From Pseudomonas sp. ATCC 13867 (GTDB lineage: Bacteria; Pseudomonadota; Gammaproteobacteria; Pseudomonadales; Pseudomonadaceae), in the NCBI RefSeq assembly GCF_000349845.1, contig NC_020829.1, forward strand, positions 3,789,001 to 3,853,000: DNA of 64,000 nucleotides, read 5' to 3'. Of the stretch, positions 16,937-29,520 are shown piece after piece (the stretch's first letter is position 1; every line of letters begins with the position of its first letter). A model generated the notes under the pieces. That model saw nothing but the letters and a program-made list of their open reading frames with translations. It was not told the origin of the DNA and made no database searches. The position numbers and the translations under genes are program-made.

Positions 16937-17962
16937 TCAGCTCACGTCCTGATCATCCGGACGACCTGCACCCAGACGAGCTACCACAAGCACCAGAGGA
17001 GCATAGGCCACAATCAGTACCGGCAAACCGGAAACCCACCCCAGACTGACCAGAATCGCCAGCGGCATCAACCAGCACAGGTTGATGCCTGTAATTGCCA
17101 GGGAAACCCGCAAGTGGCTGCCATATTGCCGTGAGGCCCGCTGGTAGGCATGGCTGCGATGCGCCTCGTAGACCCGCTCGCCGCGAATCAGGCGATGGAG
17201 CAAGGTGTAGCTCGCATCCACGACGAATACCCCCAGCAGGATCAGCCAGCTCCAGAGCAGCGACGACGATACCCATCCCGCCTGGAGCGCCATGCCTCCC
17301 AATACGACCCCGAGAAAGCCGCTGCCGGCATCCCCCATGAAAATACGCGCCGGCGGAAAGTTCCATACCAGGAATCCCGCGGTCGCCGTGGCCAGGATCA
17401 ATGGGAGCCACGCATTCGAGCCCGCGCCGGCCAAGCCGTAACAGAGCGCGCCCGCCAGGCAGACACCGATGGCTTCCAGGCTGGCGATGCCATCGATGCC
17501 ATCCATGAAGTTGTACAGGTTGAGCAACCAGACAAGAAATACCAAGGCTAGCAGATCACCCGGAAGCCCCAGGTCGAGCATGCCCCAGGGCACGGACAGC
17601 ACCGGCAACCCGCCCACCCAGTACAGCAGCCACCCCGCCCCGAGGAAATGCCCGAGCAGGCGCCAGCGCGCCGGAATATGCCGATGATCGTCCAGGAAGC
17701 CTATGGCCGCCACCCAGGCGCCGGCCGGCAGCAGGGCCACCAGGCTACGAACCTCCACCACACCCAGGACAGCCGCCAGCGCCAGGCAGCCGAGGAACCC
17801 CGCCACGATGGCGACACCACCGCCCCGGGGCGTCGGAATCCGGTGCGAGCTGCGCGCATTGGGGATGTCCATGATGCTCCGTGCCAGCGCATAGCGCCGT
17901 ACGCCCCAGGTCATGCCCCAGGACACCAGGAAAACCGCCGCCAGCAATACACCCATGCTCAT
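16937..17962 (-). CDS. wbpL: undecaprenyl-phosphate HexNAc-1-P transferase (WbpL/WecA family)
   Basis: A 341-residue polytopic membrane enzyme (about ten hydrophobic segments) that moves a sugar-1-phosphate onto undecaprenyl phosphate to start O-antigen repeat synthesis. Family motifs: NLYNFMDGIDGIA with the catalytic aspartates, FMGDAGSGFLG, and the cytoplasmic HRSHAYQR loop. The start MSMGVLLAA at 17962 overlaps the stop of the epimerase gene as ATGA; a longer reading frame would run into that gene. The WbpL symbol rests on family, length and linkage to wbpM. Confidence 0.9.
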   Translation of the reverse strand: MSMGVLLAAVFLVSWGMTWGVRRYALARSIMDIPNARSSHRIPTPRGGGVAIVAGFLGCLALAAVLGVVEVRSLVALLPAGAWVAAIGFLDDHRHIPARWRLLGHFLGAGWLLYWVGGLPVLSVPWGMLDLGLPGDLLALVFLVWLLNLYNFMDGIDGIASLEAIGVCLAGALCYGLAGAGSNAWLPLILATATAGFLVWNFPPARIFMGDAGSGFLGVVLGGMALQAGWVSSSLLWSWLILLGVFVVDASYTLLHRLIRGERVYEAHRSHAYQRASRQYGSHLRVSLAITGINLCWLMPLAILVSLGWVSGLPVLIVAYAPLVLVVARLGAGRPDDQDVS

Positions 17963-18957
17963 TGGCCTCGGCACTCCCTGTACCATTCTGCGGTTTCCCG
18001 GATGGCCTGCTTCACCGGCACCGGCGGCTGCCAATCCAGAATCCGGCGGGTGGCGGAGATGTCCACCTGCAGCGAACCCAGCAGGCGCTGCACCTGCTGA
18101 CCGCGCCCGGTAAGCACCCCCAGCGCGCGCAGGGCCAGGGCCGGCACCGGCAGCAGCCGCGGGCGCACACCCAGTGCTTCGCTCAACTCGCGGCACAGTT
18201 GCGTCGTGGACAGATCCTGCCCATCGCTGACCAGGAACACCCGGCCAGCCGCCTCGGGGTGACGCGCGCACAGCAACAGCAGATCGACCAGGTTGTCCCG
18301 CGCAACCAGACTGCGGCGATTGTCGATGGCTGCGAAAGGCAGTGGCAACCGCCGCTGCAACGCCCCCATCAGACTGGCGAAATTGGCCTTGACGCCCGGC
18401 CCGTAGACCAGCGGCGAGCGCACCACGACCACTTCAAGCCCGGTCTCGCCGGCAATGGCGAACAGCGCCTGCTCCGCCTCGAGCTTGGACTGGCCATAGG
18501 GATCCTGCGGGCGCGCGGCGTAATCGGCACGGTACGGCTGCCCCGGCTCGGTTTCCTCGCCATTGACCTTGATGGAACTGACGTAAACGAATCGCTTCAC
18601 GCCCGCCGCAGCGGCCTGCCGAGCCAGGTGGCGAGTCGCATCGACGTTCACCGCACGGAACGCGGCCAGCGGATCGCTGGCGCGCTCGCCGATGACAGGC
18701 ACACGCGCCGCCGCATGGATGACCACGTCGATACCCCGCAGGGCCTCGTCCCAGCACTGGGTGGCACTCAGCCCTTCGATATCTGCGCACTCGACGCCGG
18801 CTGGCACCTCGTCCGGCGGCCGCCGCACGGCGATGCGCACCCGCACGCCCGGCTCCGCGCACAAGCGCAGCAGCACGCCTCCACCGACAAAACCTGTCGC
18901 GCCCGTCAGTAAAACGTTCAATCCGGCACCTGTAGAAACTGACACCCACGGCGTCAT
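17959..18957 (-). CDS. NAD-dependent sugar epimerase/reductase, O-antigen locus
   Basis: A 332-residue extended-SDR protein with the dinucleotide-binding motif TGATGFVGG near residue 18 and the YxxxK pair in DPYGQSKLEAE. It belongs to the group that modifies 4-keto-6-deoxy-HexNAc nucleotides or acts as UDP-glucose 4-epimerase-like enzymes (WbpK/WbpV-like). With WbpM it could make UDP-QuiNAc, UDP-FucNAc or a similar donor for the neighbouring transferase. The start is uncertain: ATG at 18957, or a TTG twelve codons later just before NVLLTGATG. Confidence 0.82.
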   Translation of the reverse strand: MTPWVSVSTGAGLNVLLTGATGFVGGGVLLRLCAEPGVRVRIAVRRPPDEVPAGVECADIEGLSATQCWDEALRGIDVVIHAAARVPVIGERASDPLAAFRAVNVDATRHLARQAAAAGVKRFVYVSSIKVNGEETEPGQPYRADYAARPQDPYGQSKLEAEQALFAIAGETGLEVVVVRSPLVYGPGVKANFASLMGALQRRLPLPFAAIDNRRSLVARDNLVDLLLLCARHPEAAGRVFLVSDGQDLSTTQLCRELSEALGVRPRLLPVPALALRALGVLTGRGQQVQRLLGSLQVDISATRRILDWQPPVPVKQAIRETAEWYRECRGQ

Positions 18958-18970
18958 TCAGAGAGTCGCC

Positions 18971-20122
18971 CTAGAGAGGCGAGATGACCGGCCGCAGCGC
19001 ATTCCAGGCATGGCAGCTCGGACACTGCCAGTGCAGCTCCCGCCCGGCGAAGCCACAGCGGCTACAGCGATAGCGCGGCATTGTCCTATACAGGCCGATG
19101 ATAATTGGAGCAATTTTTTCAACGGCGGATGGGTTGTCGACAGCTTTCTCGACTCCGTCCAGAAATTCGCCGATTCCCTGCCAGGAGGGACGCTGTTCGA
19201 CGCGCCGCAGCAGACTGTCACGCCAATGCGTCGAGGCGCCGTCATCCTCGGTTTCGGCCAGGACAGCCAGGATCAGCGGCGGCACCTCTTCGGACTCCGC
19301 CAGGTCACGGAGAAACTTGCGCACCAGCGGCACGCCCAGGCAATCGTAACGCCGCAACAGCGGCACGATCTCCCCAACGAAAGCCTTGGCGTCCCGCGCC
19401 AACTCAGTCATCGTGGCAACGGCCGCGGGATGGTCCTGGCGCCAGAGCTCACAGTCCAGCCGCATCAACAGCGCACGCACGCAATGGCGATCCACCCGGC
19501 GAGCTTCGCGCAGAAGCTCCTGCATGGCGCTGCGATCACCGCTCCGGCCCTTGTCCTGGGCCAGCTCGCAATAATAGTTGGCCAGCGCCGCGCTCAGCTC
19601 GGGGCGGCTCGGCACCAGTTGGGCGGCCAGCTCGATCGCCCGCGACCAACCCTTTTCCCGCTCGCAGATCAGGCGCTGCTCATCCAGCGCCTCCAGCGAA
19701 ATCGGCTCGCCCTGCAGATGGATCAGCTCATCCAGCAACTCCTCGGCGCTGCCGAGCAGGCCGCCGGCAATGAAGTCACGCGCCAGCTCGAGGCGAACCT
19801 GGGAGGCCAGCGATGCGTCCTCCCCCGTGCGCCCCAAGAGATCCTGGTGAATATGAATGGCCTTTTCGATGTCACCGCGACGGCGGAACAGGTTGCCGAC
19901 GTGCAGATGGCTTTCCAGCGTCTCCGGGCTGAGCAGCAGCCCCTGGGACAGGCTTTCCAGCGCATCGTCGGAGTGGCGCTCCAGCAGATTGTGCATGCCG
20001 TGGATGCGCGAACGCAGGTCCTTGCCTTCGCCGGCAGCGGATCCAGGACGCGAACGCCGCCCCATCCACCAGCCGATGGCCAGGGCGCAGAAGAAGAACA
20101 GTGTCGCCAGTACGCTAGGCAT
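18971..20122 (-). CDS. lapB: lipopolysaccharide assembly protein B, TPR protein
   Basis: A 383-residue protein with an N-terminal membrane anchor (residues about 3-20), a run of tetratricopeptide-like helical repeats (about 45-340), and a C-terminal rubredoxin-type metal-binding domain with two CxxC pairs (YRCSRCGF and WQCPSCHAW). This is the LapB (YciM) architecture; in E. coli it controls LpxC turnover and links LPS synthesis with export. Its ATG lies inside the end of lapA (8-base overlap), so the pair is coupled. Confidence 0.92.
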   Translation of the reverse strand: MPSVLATLFFFCALAIGWWMGRRSRPGSAAGEGKDLRSRIHGMHNLLERHSDDALESLSQGLLLSPETLESHLHVGNLFRRRGDIEKAIHIHQDLLGRTGEDASLASQVRLELARDFIAGGLLGSAEELLDELIHLQGEPISLEALDEQRLICEREKGWSRAIELAAQLVPSRPELSAALANYYCELAQDKGRSGDRSAMQELLREARRVDRHCVRALLMRLDCELWRQDHPAAVATMTELARDAKAFVGEIVPLLRRYDCLGVPLVRKFLRDLAESEEVPPLILAVLAETEDDGASTHWRDSLLRRVEQRPSWQGIGEFLDGVEKAVDNPSAVEKIAPIIIGLYRTMPRYRCSRCGFAGRELHWQCPSCHAWNALRPVISPL

Positions 20123-20420
20123 GGTCCGTCAGCGACTTGTCACGCAGCGCGTCGTTCTCCTTGCGGAAGCGGGTGATTTCGGAGCGCATGCCGGCCATGC
20201 GGACGCGCGCCCGGGCGCGGACGGGGACGCTCAACAGCAGGCCGATCAGCCCACCGAGGATGAAAGCCAGGGAAACGAACAGCACCAGTGGCCATTGCGG
20301 CGACTGCCAGCCGAGGAAGGTCAACTGCACGGGCTGGAGGTTTTCCAGGGCGAAAACCACAACCACGGCGGCCAGCACGACGAACGCCAGGATGAACAGG
20401 AAACGCTTTACCCGAAGCAT
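20115..20420 (-). CDS. lapA: LapA domain membrane protein (DUF1049)
   Basis: A 101-residue protein with two hydrophobic segments (about 5-25 and 45-67) and a basic/coiled C-terminal tail. This is the LapA (YciS) layout, with LTFLGWQSPQWPL between the segments. It partners LapB at the inner membrane. It lies 30 bases downstream of ihfB and overlaps lapB, forming an ihfB-lapA-lapB unit. Confidence 0.9.
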   Translation of the reverse strand: MLRVKRFLFILAFVVLAAVVVVFALENLQPVQLTFLGWQSPQWPLVLFVSLAFILGGLIGLLLSVPVRARARVRMAGMRSEITRFRKENDALRDKSLTDHA

Positions 20421-20450
20421 GGAAACTCCTTCAAAACGGATACCCCGGGA

Positions 20451-20735
20451 TCACTCGGGCTCGTTGACGCGGTCGCGCAGCTCCTTGCCGGGCTTGAAGT
20501 GCGGGACGAACTTGCCGTCCAGGCGCACGGATTCGCCGGTTTTCGGATTGCGGCCAGTGCGCGGCGCACGGTAATGCAGCGAGAAGCTACCGAAACCCCG
20601 GATTTCGATGCGATCCCCAGTGGCCAGAGCCTGGGACATTTGCTCAAGCATGGTCTTGATCGCCAGCTCCACATCCTTTGCGGAAAGCTGCCCCTGATGG
20701 GTGACGATTCTCTCGATCAACTCCGACTTGGTCAT
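20451..20735 (-). CDS. ihfB: integration host factor beta subunit
   Basis: A 94-residue DNA-bending protein that forms a heterodimer with IhfA. It has the HU/IHF fold throughout, with the DNA-contacting arm [10 protein letters not shown] around residues 60-70 and [11 protein letters not shown] before it. GAAGGGAAAACC precedes the ATG. rpsA, normally the gene upstream in this genus, is not present; the 120 bases upstream contain no gene. Confidence 0.97.
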   Translation of the reverse strand: MTKSELIERIVTHQGQLSAKDVELAIKTMLEQMSQALATGDRIEIRGFGSFSLHYRAPRTGRNPKTGESVRLDGKFVPHFKPGKELRDRVNEPE

Positions 20736-20782
20736 GGTTTTCCCTTCTTTTTCAAGCGGCTAGATCAGCTCTAGGTTCTTTT

Positions 20783-20799
20783 AGCATGCTGATCATGCT
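20783..20799. promoter_or_regulatory. inverted repeat upstream of ihfB
   Basis: AGCATG and CATGCT flank five bases, 48 bases before the ihfB start. It could be an operator or a relic of the lost upstream gene; function unknown. Confidence 0.4.
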
Positions 20800-20859
20800 T
20801 TGAACAGCCCGAAGGGGGAGGATGTGATTACTCCCCCACCGGACCGGTGCCGGGAATAA

Positions 20860-20900
20860 AAAAATGGCCGGCCTCCGGGGGATGGAGGTCGGCCACGGCC
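20860..20900 (-). terminator. terminator after azoreductase gene
   Basis: On the minus strand GTGGCCGACCTCC and GGAGGCCGGCCAT form a long stem around a short loop, followed by TTTTTTT. Confidence 0.85.
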
Positions 20901-20938
20901 GCACCCAGGAGCGAAAGGGTGCGCAAGGAAAAAACGGA

Positions 20939-21538
20939 TCAGGCGACGGCGGCGAGCTGGGCCTTGGCCCTGGAAAGGCCCTTCTCGGCGAACTCGGCCC
21001 CCATGTTCAGGCCTTCGGCATGGATGAAGATGACATCGTGGATACCGACGAAGCCCAGCGCCTGGCGCAGGTAGGGCTCCTGGTGGTCCAGCACGCCACC
21101 GGCGTAGACGCCGCCGCGGCTGGTCAGCACGAAGGCGCGCTTGCCGGTCAGCAGCCCCTGCGGGCCGGTCTCGGTGTACTTGAAGGTGACGCCGGCGCGC
21201 AGCACGTGGTCCAGCCAGGATTTCAGGGTGCTGGGGATGGCGAAGTTGTACATCGGCGCGGCCAGCACCAGCACGTCGGCGGCCTGCAGTTCGGCGGTCA
21301 GCAGATTGGAACGCTGCAACGCCGCGCGCTCGGTTTTGGACTGTTCCTGTTCAGGCTTCATCCAGCCGCCCAGCAGGTCGGCGTCCAGGTGCGGGACCTG
21401 CTCGGCGGCGAGGTCGCGAACCTGGATGTCATCCGCCGGGTGGGCGGCCTGCCATTGGGCGATGAAATCGCGGGTCAGCTGACGGGATACGGAACCTTGC
21501 TGACGGGCGCTGCTTTCGATAACCAGAACGCGGGACAT
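20939..21538 (-). CDS. azoR: FMN-dependent NADH:quinone reductase / azoreductase
   Basis: A 199-residue flavodoxin-fold enzyme that reduces quinones and azo dyes with NAD(P)H, using bound FMN. Seen: the phosphate-binding start SSARQQGSVSRQL, the FMN loop PMYNFAIPSTLKSWLDH, and LTSRGGVYAGG. The ATG at 21538 (MSRVLVIES) has GGAGG nine bases upstream and is preferred over an upstream in-frame start. An AT-rich promoter region lies at 21560-21660. P. aeruginosa has several AzoR paralogues; which one this equals is not certain. Confidence 0.92.
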   Translation of the reverse strand: MSRVLVIESSARQQGSVSRQLTRDFIAQWQAAHPADDIQVRDLAAEQVPHLDADLLGGWMKPEQEQSKTERAALQRSNLLTAELQAADVLVLAAPMYNFAIPSTLKSWLDHVLRAGVTFKYTETGPQGLLTGKRAFVLTSRGGVYAGGVLDHQEPYLRQALGFVGIHDVIFIHAEGLNMGAEFAEKGLSRAKAQLAAVA

Positions 21539-21689
21539 GGATTCGACCTCCATCGGTCATAACTGGGCGATGGAGTGAATCCTAAAGATGGATAAGTCGA
21601 TAAAAAAGCGGAAATAATCGCTACTAATTATCGAATAAATTGATTTTCAAGCAGACTGCTTCTAGTCTTGAGCGAACATCGAAGCGCCG

Positions 21690-22004
21690 TTAGGCCGGCC
21701 TGCAGGTGAGTTTGATGCGCAGCTTGATCACCGCACGGCTGAAGCTGGAGGTCATGTTGGCCTGCTTGCCCGGCTCCAGGGTGGCCTTGCGCACATGGGG
21801 CGTTTCCGGGCCATTGACGAACACCGCGGTACAGGTCACCGACTGCTGGCCGTTGTTGCGCAGGAGGATGGCTCCCATCTGGTCACCGATGTCCTGGGTC
21901 TCGTAATCGACCTCGGTGCCGTTGAGGCTCTTCTGCACCTCGATGGGATAAGCCAGGGCGGTCAGCGGCAACAAAGCCAGTACGGCACAGCAGATTTTTT
22001 TCAT
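21690..22004 (-). CDS. small secreted protein of unknown function
   Basis: A 104-residue protein with a clear signal peptide (MKKICCAVLALLPLTALA, cleavage before YPIEV) and a beta-rich mature part of about 86 residues. Two cysteines (in VTCTAVF and LTCRPA) could form a disulphide. I recognise no domain. It is divergent from a LysR gene, with 55 bases between the starts, so it may be that regulator's target. It is probably periplasmic. Confidence 0.8.
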   Translation of the reverse strand: MKKICCAVLALLPLTALAYPIEVQKSLNGTEVDYETQDIGDQMGAILLRNNGQQSVTCTAVFVNGPETPHVRKATLEPGKQANMTSSFSRAVIKLRIKLTCRPA

Positions 22005-22059
22005 GGCGGTCTCTTGCAGGTCTTCTTCGGACCGCCAGATTAGACAAGAGGAAGCGAGG

Positions 22060-22986
22060 ATGAAAGCGCCCCGCGTTACCCTGGATCAGTGGAGAACCCT
22101 GCAGGCCGTGGTCGATCACGGCGGCTTCGCCCAGGCGGCGGAAGCCATGCACCGTTCGCAGTCGTCGATCAGCTATACCGTGGCGCGGATGCAGGAACAG
22201 CTCGGCGTGCCGCTGCTGCGCATCGACGGGCGCAAGGCCGTGCTCACCGAGGCCGGGGAGGTGCTGCTGCGGCGCTCCCGGCAACTGGTGAAGTCCGCCG
22301 GGCAACTGGAAGAGCTGGCCCACCATATGGAACAGGGCTGGGAACCGGAAGTCCGCCTGGTGGTGGATGCCGCCTACCCCACAGTGCGCCTGGTGCGCGC
22401 CCTCTCCGCCTTCATGCCGCAAAGCCGTGGCTGCCGGGTGCTGCTGCGCGAGGAAGTGCTTTCCGGCGTGGAGGAAGCCCTGGTGCAGGGCCACGCCGAC
22501 CTGGCCATCAGCGGCCTGCACATCGCCGGCCACCTGGGCGCCGACCTGAGCGTGGTGGACTTCGTCGCCGTAGCCCACCCCGACCATCCGCTGCACCGCC
22601 TGCAACGGGAACTCACCCACCAGGACCTGGAAGCCCAGATGCAGGTGGTGATCCGCGACTCCGGTCGCCTGCAGCCCCGCGATGTCGGCTGGCTGGGCGC
22701 CGAGCAGCGCTGGACGGTGGGCAGCCTGGCCACCGCCGCCACCTTCGTCAGCAACGGCCTGGGCTTCGCCTGGCTGCCGCGACACATGGTCGAGCGCGAA
22801 CTGCGCGACGGCCTGCTCAAGCCGCTGCCACTGACCCAGGGCGGCGTACGCGAGAGCCGCTTCTATCTCTACCCGAACAAGGAAAAGCCGCTGGGTCCGG
22901 CCACGCAGATTCTCGTCGAGCTGCTGACCACCTTCGCCAGCGTCCCGCTGGACGCGCACTTCGCCGCCCCCGAGAGCCCGGCCTGA
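22060..22986 (+). CDS. LysR-family transcriptional regulator
   Basis: A 308-residue LysR-type regulator. The N-terminal winged helix (residues about 7-65) contains [21 protein letters not shown], followed by an effector domain (about 93-295). The ATG at 22060 is preceded by AAGAGGAAGCGAGG. The neighbouring hydrolase follows after 26 bases on the same strand and the small secreted protein is divergent; either may be regulated. Effector unknown. Confidence 0.9.
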   Translation: MKAPRVTLDQWRTLQAVVDHGGFAQAAEAMHRSQSSISYTVARMQEQLGVPLLRIDGRKAVLTEAGEVLLRRSRQLVKSAGQLEELAHHMEQGWEPEVRLVVDAAYPTVRLVRALSAFMPQSRGCRVLLREEVLSGVEEALVQGHADLAISGLHIAGHLGADLSVVDFVAVAHPDHPLHRLQRELTHQDLEAQMQVVIRDSGRLQPRDVGWLGAEQRWTVGSLATAATFVSNGLGFAWLPRHMVERELRDGLLKPLPLTQGGVRESRFYLYPNKEKPLGPATQILVELLTTFASVPLDAHFAAPESPA

Positions 22987-23012
22987 AGCCGGACTCGCCC
23001 AAGGAGCCCGCC

Positions 23013-23804
23013 ATGCCCTTCTTCGACCACACCGGCCACCGCCTGCATTACGAGGAAAGCGGATTCGGTACCCCGGTACTGCTGGTGCACGGCCTCGGCT
23101 CCAGCACCCGCGACTGGGAATACCAGGTGCCGGAACTGGAAAAGCGCCACCGGGTGATCGCCCTCGACGTGCGCGGCCACGGCCAGTCGGACAAGCCGCG
23201 CGAGCGCTACAGCATCGCCGCCTTCGCCGAGGACGTTATCGCCCTGCTCGACCACCTGCGCCTGGGCCGCGTGCACCTGGTGGGCATCAGCATGGGCGGC
23301 ATGATCGGCTTCGAACTGGCCACCCGCTGGCCGGAGCGGCTGAACAGCCTGACCATCGTCAACAGCGCGCCGGAGGTCAAACCCCGCACTCCGCGCGAGT
23401 ACCTGGAAGTGGCGCGCCGCCTGTTCCTCGCCCATGTGCTGGGCCTGGACACCGTGGGCAAGGCCCTGGGCAAGCTGCTCTTTCCCAAGCCCGAACAGGC
23501 CGACTTGCGCCGCAAGATCCAGCAGCGCTGGCCGCAGAACGACAAACGCGCTTACCTTTCCAGCCTGCACGCCATCATCGGCTGGGGTGTGCAGGAACGC
23601 CTGGCGCGCATAACCTGTCCCACGCTGGTGATCAGCGCCGACCGCGACTACACCCCGGTCTCGCTCAAGCAGGCCTACGTCGGGCACTTGCCCAACGCCC
23701 GCCTGGTAGTGATCGAGGACTCGCGCCACGCCACGCCGCTGGATCAACCGGAACGCTTCAACACCACCCTGCTCGACTTCCTCGAGCAGGTCGACCATCC
23801 CTAG
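23013..23804 (+). CDS. alpha/beta-hydrolase
   Basis: A 263-residue hydrolase of the alpha/beta fold with [10 protein letters not shown] (oxyanion region), nucleophile elbow GISMGG, acid residue in ISADRDYTP and the catalytic histidine in DSRHATP. The start has AAGGAG seven bases upstream. It resembles the PcaD/BioH-like group; the substrate is unknown. It lies between a LysR gene and ppiA on the same strand. Confidence 0.88.
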   Translation: MPFFDHTGHRLHYEESGFGTPVLLVHGLGSSTRDWEYQVPELEKRHRVIALDVRGHGQSDKPRERYSIAAFAEDVIALLDHLRLGRVHLVGISMGGMIGFELATRWPERLNSLTIVNSAPEVKPRTPREYLEVARRLFLAHVLGLDTVGKALGKLLFPKPEQADLRRKIQQRWPQNDKRAYLSSLHAIIGWGVQERLARITCPTLVISADRDYTPVSLKQAYVGHLPNARLVVIEDSRHATPLDQPERFNTTLLDFLEQVDHP

Positions 23805-23827
23805 AACCTTCAGGAAACATCCGCCAA

Positions 23828-24394
23828 ATGACCCTGTTCAAACGCTTCCTGCTCGCCGCCTGCTCCCTCGTCCTGGCCGGTTCGGCATTCGCCGCCGACG
23901 CCAACAAGCCGCACGTGCTGCTGTCCACCAGCCAGGGGGAAATCGAAATCGAGCTGTACGCCGACAAGGCGCCGATCTCGGTGAAGAACTACCTCGCCTA
24001 TGTCGACAGTGGCTTCTACAACGGCACCATCTTCCACCGCGTGATCCCCAACTTCATGATCCAGGGCGGCGGCTTCACCGAGAACATGAACCAGAAGGAC
24101 ACCCAGGCGCCGATCAAGAACGAGGCTGACAACGGCCTGCTCAACGAGCGCGGCACCCTGGCCATGGCCCGCACCAGCGACGTGAACTCCGCCACCAGCC
24201 AGTTCTTCATCAACCTGACCGGCAACGACTTCCTCAACCACGGCTCCCGCGACTTCGGCTACGCCGTGTTCGGCAAGGTCGTACGCGGCATGGGCGTGGT
24301 CGACCAGATCGCCGGCGTCAAGACCGGCAATCGCGGCATGTTCCAGGACGTACCGACCACCCCGGTGGTCATCCTCTCCGCCAAGCGCCTGTGA
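23828..24394 (+). CDS. ppiA: periplasmic peptidyl-prolyl cis-trans isomerase A (cyclophilin)
   Basis: A 188-residue cyclophilin with a signal peptide (residues 1-22, cut after AFA). Active-site hallmarks are present: [15 protein letters not shown] with the catalytic arginine, and ATSQFFINL. It catalyses proline isomerisation of folding proteins in the periplasm. Confidence 0.95.
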   Translation: MTLFKRFLLAACSLVLAGSAFAADANKPHVLLSTSQGEIEIELYADKAPISVKNYLAYVDSGFYNGTIFHRVIPNFMIQGGGFTENMNQKDTQAPIKNEADNGLLNERGTLAMARTSDVNSATSQFFINLTGNDFLNHGSRDFGYAVFGKVVRGMGVVDQIAGVKTGNRGMFQDVPTTPVVILSAKRL

Positions 24395-24428
24395 TGCCTC
24401 GCGCATACGCCTGACGGAGGCCCTGTTC

Positions 24429-24451
24429 AGCGGGTCCAGGATGGACCCGCT
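24429..24451. other. stem-loop between ppiA and ABC exporter gene
   Basis: AGCGGGTCC and GGACCCGCT form a perfect 9-bp stem around AGGAT. There is no T-run, so it may be an RNA-stabilising stem or a weak terminator rather than a strong stop. Confidence 0.4.
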
Positions 24452-24469
24452 ACCAACCCGAGAAGAATC

Positions 24470-26302
<1,833 letters not shown>

Positions 26303-26351
26303 TCTCCGATGCACCGCCGCTCCGGCAAGCTGCGCTGATACATCCGTTATC

Positions 26352-26432
26352 TGTAAGAGCGAGCTTGCTCGCGAACAGCCCGAGCATCAGAGCCGCCGGG
26401 AAATCCGTTCGCGAGCAAGCTCGCTCCTACGA
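26352..26432. repeat. REP pair (inverted)
   Basis: REP at 26352-26376 (one base differs from the consensus, TGTAAGAGCG) and its reverse complement at 26407-26432 lie between convergent genes. Confidence 0.9.
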
Positions 26433-26452
26433 AGAGCCGCTCGCGCCCCCAT

Positions 26453-26481
26453 AAAAAAGCCCGGCACAAGGCCGGGCACGT
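26453..26481 (-). terminator. terminator of the zwf-pgl-eda operon
   Basis: On the minus strand, GCCCGGCCTTGTGCCGGGC is a 7-bp stem-loop followed by TTTTTT, just past the eda stop. Confidence 0.88.
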
Positions 26482-26496
26482 CCAGATCAGGACAGC

Positions 26497-27144
26497 TCAG
26501 TGTGTATCCAGCAAAGCCAGCGCCTCGCGGCCCAGGCGTTCGACCGTGGCCCAGTCGCCGCTGTCGATGGCGGCCTTGGGCAGCATCCAGCTACCACCCA
26601 CGCACATCACGTTGGGCAGCCGATGGTAGTCATTCAGATTGTCCGGGCCGACGCCGCCGGTGGGGCAGAAACGCACGTCCGGGAACGGCCCGGCAAAGGC
26701 CTTGAGCGCTTCCACGCCGCCGCACACCTTGGCCGGAAACAATTTGAAGCGGCGCAGGCCGTGGCGGTATGCGGCCATGATGTCCGACGCCGTGGCCACC
26801 CCCGGCAGCAGCGGCACCGGGCGGCCGGCGGCGTATTGCAGCAGCTCATCGGTGCAGCCCGGCGTCACGATGAATCTCGCCCCCGCCTCTTCCGCCCGGC
26901 GGAAGGTTTCCGGGTCGAGCACCGTTCCGGCGCCGACCAACAGTTCCGGACGCTGTTCGCTCAACTGGCGAATCGCGATGAGCCCCAGCGACGTCCGCAA
27001 CGTGACCTCCAGGACGGTGAGCCCTCCAGCGGCCAGGGCATCCGCCATCGGCAGGATGTCCGCCTCGCGCTCGATGGTGATCACCGGCAGGATCCGCGCG
27101 CGCCGCGCCAGGGCATCGATCTGCTGGATGTGTTGTTCAGACAT
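26497..27144 (-). CDS. eda: KDPG aldolase, Entner-Doudoroff pathway
   Basis: A 215-residue class I aldolase that splits 2-keto-3-deoxy-6-phosphogluconate to pyruvate and glyceraldehyde-3-phosphate. Motifs: PVITIERE, LEVTLRTS with the catalytic Glu, PGVATASD, Schiff-base lysine in FKLFPA, and RFCPTGGVGPDN. Start ATG at 27144 (MSEQHIQQ), 17 bases after pgl. As third gene of zwf-pgl-eda it is the pathway enzyme; the paralogue at 2039-2689 is elsewhere. Confidence 0.95.
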   Translation of the reverse strand: MSEQHIQQIDALARRARILPVITIEREADILPMADALAAGGLTVLEVTLRTSLGLIAIRQLSEQRPELLVGAGTVLDPETFRRAEEAGARFIVTPGCTDELLQYAAGRPVPLLPGVATASDIMAAYRHGLRRFKLFPAKVCGGVEALKAFAGPFPDVRFCPTGGVGPDNLNDYHRLPNVMCVGGSWMLPKAAIDSGDWATVERLGREALALLDTH

Positions 27145-27161
27145 TGCGGTAACTCCGTGCC

Positions 27162-27864
27162 TCAGGGGCACCAGTGGATCGAAAGAGGCGAACGCAGGAA
27201 CGCATTGATTGGCATGCGCTGGTCGTCGTTGTCGCTGAGCGCCTGGCTCAGGGTGGCCAGCTTGGCCTCGCCCTGGATGGCCAGCAGTTGCACCCGCGCG
27301 CCTTGCAGCACGGCGCGGGTCAGGGTCAGGCGCTGACGGGGCACGCTCGGCGCCCACATCGGCAGGCAGCGACGCGTGCTCGCCGGGTCGAGCGCATCGG
27401 CCAGGTTGGCGCTGCCGGGGAACAGCGATGCCGTGTGGCCGTCGTCGCCCATGCCCAGCACCAGCACATCGATGGGCAACGCCAGTTCATGGAGGTAGCG
27501 ATCCGCCTTGGCCGCCGCCTCATCCAGGCTGCTCGCCGGCTGGTAGAGGCCGATGAAGTTCGCCTTGGCCGCCGCCCCCTTGAGCAGGTGACGGCGCAGC
27601 AGGCCGGCATTGCTGTCCGGGTGCGACTCAGGCACCCAGCGCTCGTCGGCCAGGCTGACGGAAACCTTCGACCAGTCCAGCTCGGCGCCGCTCAGCGCTT
27701 CGAGGAAGGCGATCGGGCTACGCCCGCCGGACACCACCAGCAGCGCCCGCCCCCGCGCGGCCAGCGCCGCGCGCAATCCATCGGCCACGCTTGCGGCCAG
27801 TCCCCTGGCCTGCTCGGCGGCGTTCTTCCAGGTTTTCCAGGCCATGCCTTCAGCCAGTTTCGGT

Positions 27865-27878
<14 letters not shown>
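27162..27878 (-). CDS. pgl: 6-phosphogluconolactonase
   Basis: A 238-residue enzyme of the glucosamine-6-phosphate isomerase/6-phosphogluconolactonase superfamily that hydrolyses the product of Zwf. Seen: [15 protein letters not shown] near the N terminus, [16 protein letters not shown], and [14 protein letters not shown] in the middle. It overlaps the zwf end by 14 bases and is followed by eda after 17 bases. Confidence 0.95.
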
Positions 27879-29334
<1,456 letters not shown>

Positions 29335-29350
29335 TTGTTGTTACCAACTA
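29335..29350. promoter_or_regulatory. candidate HexR operator at zwf
   Basis: TTGT (29335-29338), eight bases, ACTA (29347-29350) match the Pseudomonas HexR consensus TTGT-N7/8-ACAA at seven of eight positions. It touches the zwf start codon. Between zwf and hexR it would be the place for repression and autoregulation. Confidence 0.55.
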
Positions 29351-29520
29351 AATTTTGAACGATAGTTAGCCTTACACGCCGGCATTAAGACAAATATGTA
29401 GTAATTAAACAAGATATTTTTGCCACCTCGCGCCGTTGTTGGTCGCCTGCCGGCCTGACGTTAGGATAGCGCCGCTGGCCGCCCCTACCCGGCCAACCGT
29501 CGATTGCCCAAGGAGCACGG

